From the NCBI RefSeq assembly GCF_021134715.1, contig NC_060023.1:6820001-6884000 (forward strand): a stretch of 64,000 nt of DNA. The letters run 5' to 3'. Below are positions 13,148 to 24,071 of the stretch, piece by piece. The notes beneath the pieces are model-generated. The model saw only the letters and a program-made list of their open reading frames with translations. It was not told where the DNA came from and ran no database searches. Numbering within the stretch: the first letter of the stretch is position 1; each line of letters starts with the position of its first letter. Made by a program: the position numbers and the translations under genes. The DNA is from Daphnia pulex (Eukaryota; Arthropoda; Branchiopoda; Diplostraca; Daphniidae).

Positions 13148-16100
13148 TTGCCCGGCCCATGTCCGGATCATGTCCGGCACAACTTCACATTTTCTCCACG
13201 TATAAACGTATTGTGCTACGGGGCTGTACAATTAAACCTAATTTTTGACAATTTATACTTTTACTTAATCGTTTTGATCACTTATAAACATATGAATTTT
13301 GATTATCATTTTGATATACGGAAGAAACAACACTGCGTGCCATAACCATTAAACCTTGGTTGCATATACTGTTTTAATTGGAAGTTAATTTTAAACACGA
13401 ACAAATCCTTAAATAAACACCAATTTTAAATCAGTGTGAAAAATCACACCCATTAAATTAGCCGGAAATTTTTAGAAATTCATTAAAGTGGACTAATAAG
13501 GTTTAAAAAAAAATGTTGAAGTAGTTCAGCCTCGGGAGACTCACGATCCGCTTGCCCGGCCCATGTCCGGATCATGTCCGGCACAACTTCACATTATCTC
13601 CACGTATAAACGTATTGTGCTACGTGGCTGTACAATTAAACCTAATTTTTGACAATTTATACTTTTACTTAATCGTTTTGATCACTTCTAAACAAATGAA
13701 TTTTGATTATCATTTTGATATACGTAAGTAAAAACACTGCGTGCCATAACCATGAAACCTTGGTTGCATATTTTAATTGGAAGTTAATTTTAAACACGAA
13801 CAAATCATTAAATAAACACCAATTTTAAATCCGTGTGAAAAATCACACCCATTAAATTAGCCGAAAATTTTTAGAAATTCATTAAAGTGGACTAATAAGG
13901 TTTTAAAAAAAATGTTGAAGTAGTTCAGCCTCGGGAGACTCACGATCCGCTTGCCCGGCCCATGTCCGGATCATGTCCGGCACAACTTCACATTATCTCC
14001 ACGTATAAACGTATTGTGCTACGGGGCTGTACAATTAAACCTAATTTTTGACAATTTATACTTTTACTTAATCGTTTTGATCACTTATAAACATATGAAT
14101 TTTGATTATCATTTTGATATACGGAAGAAACAACACTGCGTGCCATAACCATTAAACCTTGGTTGCATATACTGTTTTAATTGGAAGTTAATTTTAAACA
14201 CGAACAAATCCTTAAATAAACACCAATTTTAAATCAGTGTGAAAAATCACACCCATTAAATTAGCCGGAAATTTTTAGAAATTCATTAAAGTGGACTAAT
14301 AAGGTTTAAAAAAAAATGTTGAAGTAGTTCAGCCTCGGGAGACTCACGATCCGCTTGCCCGGCCCATGTCCGGATCATGTCCGGCACAACTTCACATTAT
14401 CTCCACGTATAAACGTATTGTGCTACGTGGCTGTACAATTAAACCTAATTTTTGACAATTTATACTTTTACTTAATCGTTTTGATCACTTCTAAACAAAT
14501 GAATTTTGATTATCATTTTGATATACGTAAGTAAAAACACTGCGTGCCATAACCATGAAACCTTGGTTGCATATTTTAATTGGAAGTTAATTTTAAACAC
14601 GAACAAATCATTAAATAAACACCAATTTTAAATCCGTGTGAAAAATCACACCCATTAAATTAGCCGAAAATTTTTAGAAATTCATTAAAGTGGACTAATA
14701 AGGTTTTAAAAAAAATGTTGAAGTAGTTCAGCCTCGGGAGACTCACGATCCGCTTGCCCGGCCCATGTCCGGATCATGTCCGGCACAACTTCACATTATC
14801 TCCACGTATAAACGTATTGTGCTACGGGGCTGTACAATTAAACCTAATTTTTGACAATTTATACTTTTACTTAATCGTTTTGATCACTTATAAACATATG
14901 AATTTTGATTATCATTTTGATATACGGAAGAAACAACACTGCGTGCCATAACCATTAAACCTTGGTTGCATATACTGTTTTAATTGGAAGTTAATTTTAA
15001 ACACGAACAAATCCTTAAATAAACACCAATTTTAAATCAGTGTGAAAAATCACACCCATTAAATTAGCCGGAAATTTTTAGAAATTCATTAAAGTGGACT
15101 AATAAGGTTTAAAAAAAAATGTTGAAGTAGTTCAGCCTCGGGAGACTCACGATCCGCTTGCCCGGCCCATGTCCGGATCATGTCCGGCACAACTTCACAT
15201 TATCTCCACGTATAAACGTATTGTGCTACGGGGCTGTACAATTAAACCTAATTTTTGACAATTTATACTTTTACTTAATCGTTTTGATCACTTATAAACA
15301 TATGAATTTTGATTATCATTTTGATATACGGAAGAAACAACACTGCGTGCCATAACCATTAAACCTTGGTTGCATATACTGTTTTAATTGGAAGTTAATT
15401 TTAAACACGAACAAATCCTTAAATAAACACCAATTTTAAATCAGTGTGAAAAATCACACCCATTAAATTAGCCGGAAATTTTTAGAAATTCATTAAAGTG
15501 GACTAATAAGGTTTAAAAAAAAATGTTGAAGTAGTTCAGCCTCGGGAGACTCACGATCCGCTTGCCCGGCCCATGTCCGGATCATGTCCGGCACAACTTC
15601 ACATTTTCTCCACGTATAAACGTATTGTGCTACGGGGCTGTACAATTAAACCTAATTTTTGACAATTTATACTTTTACTTAATCGTTTTGATCACTTATA
15701 AACATATGAATTTTGATTATCATTTTGATATACGGAAGAAACAACACTGCGTGCCATAACCTTTAAACCTTGGTTGCTTATACTTTTTTAATTGAAAGTT
15801 AATTTAAAACACGAACAAATCATTAAATAAACACCAATTTTAAATCCGTGTGAAAAATCACACCCATTATATTAGCTGGAAATTTTTAGAAATTCATTTA
15901 AGTGGACTAATAAGTTTTTAAAAAAAATGTTGAAGTAGTTCAGCCTCGGGAGACTCACGATCCGCTTGCCCGGCCCATGTCCGGATCATGTCCGGCACAA
16001 CTTCACATTATCTCCACGTATAAACGTATTGTGCTACGGGGCTGTACAATTAAACCTAATTTTTGACAATTTATACTTTTACTTAATCGTTTTGATCACT

Positions 16101-19100
16101 TCTAAACAAATGAATTTTGATTATCATTTTGATATACGTAAGTAAAAACACTGCGTGCCATAACCATGAAACCTTGGTTGCATATACTGTTTTAATTGGA
16201 AGTTAATTTTAAACAAGAACAAATCATTAAATAAACACCAATTTTAAATCCGTGTGAAAAATCACACCCATTCAATTAGCCGGAAATGTTTAGAAATTCA
16301 TTAAAGTGGACTAATAAGGTTTAAAAAAAATGTTGAAGTAGTTCAGCCTCGGGAGACTCACGATCCGCTTGCCCGGCCCATGTCCGGATCATGTCCGGCA
16401 CAACTTCACATTATCTCCACGTATAAACGTATTGTGCTACGGGGCTGTACAATTAAACCTAATTTTTGACAATTTATACTTTTACTTAATCGTTTTGATC
16501 ACTTATAAACATATGAATTTTGATTATCATTTTGATATACGGAAGAAACAACACTGCGTGCCATAACCATTAAACCTTGGTTGCATATACTGTTTTAATT
16601 GGAAGTTAATTTTAAACACGAACAAATCCTTAAATAAACACCAATTTTAAATCAGTGTGAAAAATCACACCCATTAAATTAGCCGGAAATTTTTAGAAAT
16701 TCATTAAAGTGGACTAATAAGGTTTAAAAAAAAATGTTGAAGTAGTTCAGCCTCGGGAGACTCACGATCCGCTTGCCCGGCCCATGTCCGGATCATGTCC
16801 GGCACAACTTCACATTATCTCCACGTATAAACGTATTGTGCTACGGGGCTGTACAATTAAACCTAATTTTTGACAATTTATACTTTTACTTAATCGTTTT
16901 GATCACTTCTAAACAAATGAATTTTGATTATCATTTTGATATACGTAAGTAAAAACACTGCGTGCCATAACCATGAAACCTTGGTTGCATATTTTAATTG
17001 GAAGTTAATTTTAAACACGAACAAATCATTAAATAAACACCAATTTTAAATCCGTGTGAAAAATCACACCCATTAAATTAGCCGAAAATTTTTAGAAATT
17101 CATTAAAGTGGACTAATAAGGTTTTAAAAAAAATGTTGAAGTAGTTCAGCCTCGGGAGACTCACGATCCGCTTGCCCGGCCCATGTCCGGATCATGTCCG
17201 GCACAACTTCACATTATCTCCACGTATAAACGTATTGTGCTACGGGGCTGTACAATTAAACCTAATTTTTGACAATTTATACTTTTACTTAATCGTTTTG
17301 ATCACTTATAAACATATGAATTTTGATTATCATTTTGATATACGGAAGAAACAACACTGCGTGCCATAACCATTAAACCTTGGTTGCATATACTGTTTTA
17401 ATTGGAAGTTAATTTTAAACACGAACAAATCCTTAAATAAACACCAATTTTAAATCAGTGTGAAAAATCACACCCATTAAATTAGCCGGAAATTTTTAGA
17501 AATTCATTAAAGTGGACTAATAAGGTTTAAAAAAAAATGTTGAAGTAGTTCAGCCTCGGGAGACTCACGATCCGCTTGCCCGGCCCATGTCCGGATCATG
17601 TCCGGCACAACTTCACATTATCTCCACGTATAAACGTATTGTGCTACGGGGCTGTACAATTAAACCTAATTTTTGACAATTTATACTTTTACTTAATCGT
17701 TTTGATCACTTATAAACATATGAATTTTGATTATCATTTTGATATACGGAAGAAACAACACTGCGTGCCATAACCATTAAACCTTGGTTGCATATACTGT
17801 TTTAATTGGAAGTTAATTTTAAACACGAACAAATCCTTAAATAAACACCAATTTTAAATCAGTGTGAAAAATCACACCCATTAAATTAGCCGGAAATTTT
17901 TAGAAATTCATTAAAGTGGACTAATAAGGTTTAAAAAAAAATGTTGAAGTAGTTCAGCCTCGGGAGACTCACGATCCGCTTGCCCGGCCCATGTCCGGAT
18001 CATGTCCGGCACAACTTCACATTTTCTCCACGTATAAACGTATTGTGCTACGGGGCTGTACAATTAAACCTAATTTTTGACAATTTATACTTTTACTTAA
18101 TCGTTTTGATCACTTATAAACATATGAATTTTGATTATCATTTTGATATACGGAAGAAACAACACTGCGTGCCATAACCTTTAAACCTTGGTTGCTTATA
18201 CTTTTTTAATTGAAAGTTAATTTAAAACACGAACAAATCATTAAATAAACACCAATTTTAAATCCGTGTGAAAAATCACACCCATTATATTAGCTGGAAA
18301 TTTTTAGAAATTCATTTAAGTGGACTAATAAGTTTTTAAAAAAAATGTTGAAGTAGTTCAGCCTCGGGAGACTCACGATCCGCTTGCCCGGCCCATGTCC
18401 GGATCATGTCCGGCACAACTTCACATTATCTCCACGTATAAACGTATTGTGCTACGGGGCTGTACAATTAAACCTAATTTTTGACAATTTATACTTTTAC
18501 TTAATCGTTTTGATCACTTCTAAACAAATGAATTTTGATTATCATTTTGATATACGTAAGTAAAAACACTGCGTGCCATAACCATGAAACCTTGGTTGCA
18601 TATACTGTTTTAATTGGAAGTTAATTTTAAACAAGAACAAATCATTAAATAAACACCAATTTTAAATCCGTGTGAAAAATCACACCCATTCAATTAGCCG
18701 GAAATGTTTAGAAATTCATTAAAGTGGACTAATAAGGTTTAAAAAAAATGTTGAAGTAGTTCAGCCTCGGGAGACTCACGATCCGCTTGCCCGGCCCATG
18801 TCCGGATCATGTCCGGCACAACTTCACATTATCTCCACGTATAAACGTATTGTGCTACGGGGCTGTACAATTAAACCTAATTTTTGACAATTTATACTTT
18901 TACTTAATCGTTTTGATCACTTATAAACATATGAATTTTGATTATCATTTTGATATACGGAAGAAACAACACTGCGTGCCATAACCATTAAACCTTGGTT
19001 GCATATACTGTTTTAATTGGAAGTTAATTTTAAACACGAACAAATCCTTAAATAAACACCAATTTTAAATCAGTGTGAAAAATCACACCCATTAAATTAG

Positions 19101-19590
19101 CCGGAAATTTTTAGAAATTCATTAAAGTGGACTAATAAGGTTTAAAAAAAAATGTTGAAGTAGTTCAGCCTCGGGAGACTCACGATCCGCTTGCCCGGCC
19201 CATGTCCGGATCATGTCCGGCACAACTTCACATTATCTCCACGTATAAACGTATTGTGCTACGGGGCTGTACAATTAAACCTAATTTTTGACAATTTATA
19301 CTTTTACTTAATCGTTTTGATCACTTCTAAACAAATGAATTTTGATTATCATTTTGATATACGTAAGTAAAAACACTGCGTGCCATAACCATGAAACCTT
19401 GGTTGCATATACTGTTTTAATTGGAAGTTAATTTTAAACACGAACAAATCATTAAATAAACACCAATTTTAAATCCGTGTGAAAAATCACACCCATTAAA
19501 TTAGCCGGAAATGTTTAGAAATTCATTAAAGTGGACTAATAAGGTTTAAAAAAAAATGTTGAAGTAGTTCAGCCTCGGGAGACTCACGAT
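13148..19590. repeat. Higher-order repeat: six-monomer pattern of about 2.42 kb
   Basis: Variant units recur in order. Units with CACATTTTCTCC start near 13148, 15562 and 17980; each is followed by a unit carrying the GTAAGTAAAA variant, a full unit, another variant unit and usually two full units. The spacing is 2414 then 2418 bp. Units near 15966 and 18383 share a private AAACAAG in place of AAACACG, so block duplication of several monomers, not single-unit spread, explains the pattern. The third block is broken after about four units. Confidence 0.8.
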
Positions 19591-20475
19591 CCGCTTGCCC
19601 GGCCCATGTCCGGATCATGTCCGGCACAACTTCACATTATCTCCACGTATAAACGTATTGTGCTACGGGGCTGTACAATTAAACCTAATTTTTGACAATT
19701 TATACTTTTACTTAATCGTTTTGATCACTTCTAAACAAATGAATTTTGATTATCATTTTGATATACGTAAGTAAAAACACTGCGTGCCATAACCATGAAA
19801 CCTTGGTTGCATATACTGTTTTAATTGGAAGTTAATTTTAAACACGAACAAATCTTTAAATAAACACCAATTTTAAATCCGTGTGAAAAATCACACCCAT
19901 TAAATTAGCCGGAAATGTTTAGAAATTCATTTAAGAGGACTAATAAGGTTTTAAAAAAAATAATGAAGTAGTTCAGCCTCGGGAGACTCACGATCCGCTT
20001 GCCCGGCCCATGTCCGGATCATGTCCGGCACAACTTCACATTATCTCCACGTATAAACGTATTGTGCTACGGGGCTGTACAATTAAACCTAATTTTTGAC
20101 AATTTATACTTTTACTTAATCGTTTTGATCACTTCTAAACAAATGAATTTTGATTATCATTTTGATATACGGAAGAAACAACACTGCGTGCCATAACCAT
20201 TTAACCTTGGTTGGTTATACTGTTTTAATTGGAAGTAATTTTAAACACGAACAAATCATTAAATAAACACCAATTTTTAATCCGTGTGAAAAATCACACC
20301 CATTATATTAGCTGGAAATTTTAAGAAATTCATTTAAGTGGACTAATAAGTTTTTTAAAAAAATGTTGAAGTAGTTCAGCCTCGGGAGACTCACGATCCG
20401 CTTGCCCGGCCCATGTCCGGATCATGTCCAGCACAACTTCACATTATCTCCACGTATAAACGTATTGTGCTACGG

Positions 20476-20730
20476 ACTCCGATAACTTATTTTGTTACAC
20501 ATATCTCTGCGGGATGAACACACGGAACAAATGCCAGCCCTTTTGCATATCAGGCGAACTGTCGATTCTACATGAAGCTGAGAATGAAATAAGATATACG
20601 GCCCAGGCTTAAATGTGTTTGCTGGGCAGCATTTTAAAACAGACCAAAATCAAAAGCATTTTTCAAAAATCGCTCTTCGAGTCAACACATTTTCAGTTAG
20701 TGGTCATCGTTAATAGACAAAAGAAATGGC
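20476..20730. other. Junction between satellite and protease pseudogene
   Basis: About 250 bp of unique-looking sequence. No reading frame or repeat is supported. The satellite ends abruptly inside a monomer, right after its GTGCTACGG landmark. Confidence 0.5.
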
Positions 20731-21860
20731 CTTGTCGTCGTCATTAACGCTCTATTCGTGATCGGTGCCAACAGTTTGCGGGTTTCAGAAAATCCTACTC
20801 TGCGTTCGACGCCGATTGCGTAATGGTCGATTCGATTTCCAGCCGGATCGTTGGTGGAGCAGAGACGCAACCAAACGAATTCCCGTGGCAGGCCTTCCTC
20901 CAGGTGGAAATGCAAAGTGGCAACGCTTACGCCTACGGGGGGACTTTGATCGCCGATCGTTGGATCCTTACAGCCGCTCGCTGTCTTGTAGTGCCAGGGT
21001 AAAAATTCCATCATTATCAACGAGGTTCAAGTGAAAATTTCATTCATCTTTTATGAATTAGACAAAAGGTGAGATAGGCCTACATCGACGTCTATCTGGG
21101 GGTTCACGATCACACGGCAGAGTCGGAAGGCAACCGGAAATTGTATTCCAATAGCGAAACCTTCATCCATCGTGCCTGGAATCCTGCCACCGATGCAGGA
21201 GACATTGCTCTCATCAAACTCAAAAGCGCCGTCAAATATTCACGTATCATTAATTCGTGTTCTTTAATTTAAAATTATAATTAAATTTAAGATTTTGTAC
21301 AGAGTACATCCGCCCAGTGTGTCTGTCAATTTCCGGTATCGACGAACCTGATTACGTCAACGAAATGGTTACCGTCACGAGATGGGGTACAACTTACGAC
21401 GGTATTCCGTTCAACATACGACGACGAGAGAATCCAAAATAAAAGTTAAATGTTTCAAAAATTCAGGTAGTCCACGTATAAGCCCAGTGTTACATAAGAT
21501 GACGGTCCGGCTCATCTCCAATAACGACTGCAGGACAACTTATGGCGACAACATCCAAGGAGGACATTATGTGCACCAGTGATGGCGCCAACAACATGGG
21601 AACTTGCATAGTAAGTGAACGCATAATCATCCTAGTGAATTTACTTTTAAAATGTATGCAAATATGGCAGGGCGATAGTGGCGGATCGATGAATTACAAA
21701 CAGATGGACGGCAGGTGGAAACAGATCGGGATCATATCGTTCGGTTCGACTGAGGGATGCCAAAAGAAAAGGGTCATCCAAACGGTTACAACAGACTGAG
21801 CTCTTATTCTTCATTTCAACGTAGATCCGGGATATTATTGAATCAACTTCCGGCACTCAT
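20731..21860 (+). pseudogene. Trypsin-like (S1A) serine protease pseudogene
   Basis: Exon-like blocks: 20731 (hydrophobic [12 protein letters not shown] signal-like stretch), 20823-20998 ([16 protein letters not shown], mature start), 21062-21243 (DIALIKL, catalytic Asp), 21303-21401 (YIRPVCL), 21467-21610 (ICTSDGA-type) and 21671 on (GDSGG, catalytic Ser). Splice sites and phases fit a normal gene. Breaks: the signal frame is out of phase with IVGG and hits TAA at 20821; catalytic His is Arg (LTAARC); TAG falls in frame near 21075; TVTGWG is TVTRWG; a one-base shift lies near 21560; a further shift near 21770 separates GCQK from HPNGYNRLSSY. Asp and Ser are kept but the enzyme could not work. 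Daphnia have large trypsin families; this is a decayed member beside the satellite. Confidence 0.88.
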
Positions 21861-22759
21861 TGAACATCCGCCTTTTTATCGACACCCCTTATGCTCGTTT
21901 CAATCGTATTCGTGATTAGCCTTTCGACGGCGTGGTTCTAACGACTCATTTGAATGCCCTCCCAGGGCTCCCACCTACTAATGTACATTACTATATCGTT
22001 TATTCATTTAGTTTGTAATAACAAGTCTCAAAACAAGGTGAATCATTAAACGCAACATTTTCTAATCGAATCCAGAATTTGAAAATCTCAGTCATTTTAA
22101 CAGTCCGGCAGTTGTAATAATTAGATACCAGCGTAAGCATTTACGTGCGAGCATGTACGACGGCGACATAATCAGCACGCAAATTGCTGTAAAACATTAC
22201 ATCTTTTACAAGTTGGAAAAAAACATTTAACTTCACCGGAAATCCCAAGTAGGATCTCTTGCCCTCGTCCTCCTAACGGCCACCGGTTTACTTTCGCCTC
22301 TGATGAGATCGACCCTCTGCAACCGTTCGACAACTTAATATCCCAGCTATTTAATACACATTTGGACTGTCCTACACTGTCGACGAAGCAACGATGTGCT
22401 GACATTTTCCATTTTAAATTACTGTTTTCTTATACCCTGTTACAAATGGATGCATTTTAGTATTTTACCATGAATCGTCCATTCGAGATCCAACCATAAA
22501 GTATCCACAGTCCACACGTATAGTCGTATACTTTATGAATCGACATTTGAATCAAGAAAGGGACGCAAGGCCACCTGGTGAACGAACGCCGAAGTTGACT
22601 CGGCCGACAACTCGACAAAGCGGTGGCGGTTGACTAGGGCACCATCGTCTGCACGCTGTAGCAAATGCAAATCTCTTAAATTTGACTGGAAATCTCGTGG
22701 TCTTGTTAACTTACTCAGTTTTCACTTTTCACTGTGATTATCTTACCCTTTAAACAATA
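21861..22759. other. Intergenic; upstream region of POLR2F
   Basis: No gene is visible. The last 150 bases before the POLR2F start are the likely promoter and 5' UTR; no TATA box is evident, as usual for housekeeping genes. Confidence 0.5.
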
Positions 22760-23283
22760 ATGGCAGACGATGACTTTGAGAACGACGAGTAAGTTAATAG
22801 TTAGTTGGAGTTTTTCTTCTTTTCTTAATCACATGTACAACATGTTGAATTTCTGTTATTTAGTGGCGACGATTTTGAAGATGCTGAAGACGATGATAAC
22901 ATGGATGAAATGGAACAGCCAGACGATGATGCACAAATTGATCTACTTCAGCAAGGTGAAGGTGGAGCTGGCCAACTGCAAACCAAGCGCATTACAACAC
23001 CTTACATGACAAAGTATGTAACACTTGAAAGATGCATAGCTCATGAAAGACTATAAACAAGTCTTACATTTTTAGGTATGAAAGGGCACGGGTGTTAGGG
23101 ACCAGAGCATTACAAATAGCAATGTGTGCACCAGTCATGGTTGAATTGGAAGGCGAAACAGATCCCCTGCAAATTGCAATGAAAGAATTGAAGCAGAAGA
23201 AAATTCCTATAATCATTCGCCGCTATCTTCCTGATGGAAGTTATGAAGATTGGGGAATAGACGAACTTGTAATCAATGACTGA
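22760..23283 (+). CDS. POLR2F: RNA polymerase subunit RPB6/RPABC2 (POLR2F)
   Basis: The shared subunit of RNA polymerases I, II and III, part of the core enzyme in nucleus and nucleolus, stabilising the clamp-side assembly. Three exons: 22760-22788, 22864-23013 and 23076-23283, all with GT-AG introns (75 and 62 bp), giving 128 residues; human RPB6 is 127. The N-terminal 45 residues are very acidic ([27 protein letters not shown]). The conserved C-terminal domain starts at [20 protein letters not shown] and includes [42 protein letters not shown] and ends ELVIND, all highly diagnostic. The gene faces LYRM2 tail to tail; its AATAAA signals (23388, 23403) lie inside the LYRM2 transcription unit. 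Not odd in any other way. Confidence 0.97.
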
Positions 23284-23303
23284 GTCCAACATACAATAAT
23301 ACA

Positions 23304-23759
23304 CTAAGATGTCTTTTTAATTGTACTTTGTAATTCTTTCACCATTTGTCTCCCATTGATGAGAAGTCCCTTGATTGTTTCCTTCAAAATAAAATTCTGT
23401 GAAATAAATTCCAAATGAAAACAAACTAATTAATACTTCATTAGTGTGAGATCGGTGTGTTTCAAAGTCACTCCTAGCCCACTTGATGATTTCGTCTTTT
23501 TGATGCCTATCTACTTTTCTAGCTGTGCGTAGAACTTGATGAACAAAACACTTGTTTAATAGTTATCAGAACTATGTACCCTAATATTAAGTAATCAATT
23601 ACCTTCTCTGTATAAATTCAAAACCTCTTGCCTAAGCATGAACTGAGAGAGAATAATTTTTTATCAGAAGCTCTGCAATGTGATATGTTAATGCTATAAA
23701 TATGGAATTACCTGCTTAAGAGTGAGCACTTTTTTAGGAATTCTTGAAATGGTAGACAT
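23304..23759 (-). CDS. LYRM2: LYR motif-containing protein 2 (LYRM2)
   Basis: Four small exons escape simple ORF finding: 23712-23759, 23603-23642, 23437-23534 and 23304-23381 (minus). Phases fit exactly and give 87 residues; human LYRM2 has 88. The start MSTISRIPKKVLTLKQF matches the family's TLKQF opening; FMLRQEVLNLYRE holds the LYR tripeptide (residues 26-28) that defines the Complex1_LYR family; WARSDFETHR supplies the downstream conserved Phe; the tail ETIKGLLINGRQMVKEL fits the last helix. LYR proteins are mitochondrial matrix adaptors that bind acyl-carrier protein; LYRM2 is linked to complex I activity. Introns are 55-70 bp. The stop lies 20 bp from that of POLR2F, so the 3' UTRs must overlap as antisense. 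Confidence 0.92.
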
Positions 23760-24071
23760 AGTTATTTGTGGGTAAATTCAGATTACTAAAACCAGTTGAA
23801 AGTGTTTTGATTACTGAAGTGATTTATTCTAGGAGTCTATTATCAATATCATCTCACGATCTATTGACAATATTCATTAATGGTTAATTCTACGATACCC
23901 TTCAGAAAAATAACTATTTTTATTTCCATCTCAAACAAATGAGCGACGAATTCCGCCCGCCATCTCTTAAGGAAAATTACCATTACAATATTTAGAGAAA
24001 TAAAGCTTGAACGAAAATATTGGATACGCAAATTTATTGTCTGTGGACAACGTATAAAACAGTCAGAAAAA

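Larger units (their letters stand above)
4463..20475. repeat. Satellite array, about 40 units of about 404 bp
   Basis: A head-to-tail array of one AT-rich monomer, seen through repeating landmarks such as CGATCCGCTTGCCCGGCC, CATGTCCGGATCATGTCCGG and GGGGCTGTACAATT. Landmark spacing is 395-408 bp, mostly 403-404. The first unit at the left edge is more diverged (it has CACTTATAAACG and GTTCAGCATCAGG variants), interior units are 95-100 percent alike by eye, and the array stops mid-unit at 20475. Each unit contains a 65-codon open frame, but this follows from the recent amplification and many units lose it to a variant ending GTAAGTAAAA. It is non-coding satellite DNA, possibly pericentromeric or heterochromatic (inference). 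Confidence 0.97.

Noticed and set aside
5092..20196. Repeated 65-68 codon frames starting MPGPCPDH in most satellite units
   Set aside because: They recur only because the monomer recurs; several units lose the frame, there is no gene context, and the peptide resembles no family.
4463..20475. CRISPR array
   Set aside because: Units are 404 bp of continuous repeat with no spacers, in a eukaryote.
4463..20475. CENP-B box in the satellite monomer
   Set aside because: I looked for the TTCG...CGGG pattern on both strands and found no match.
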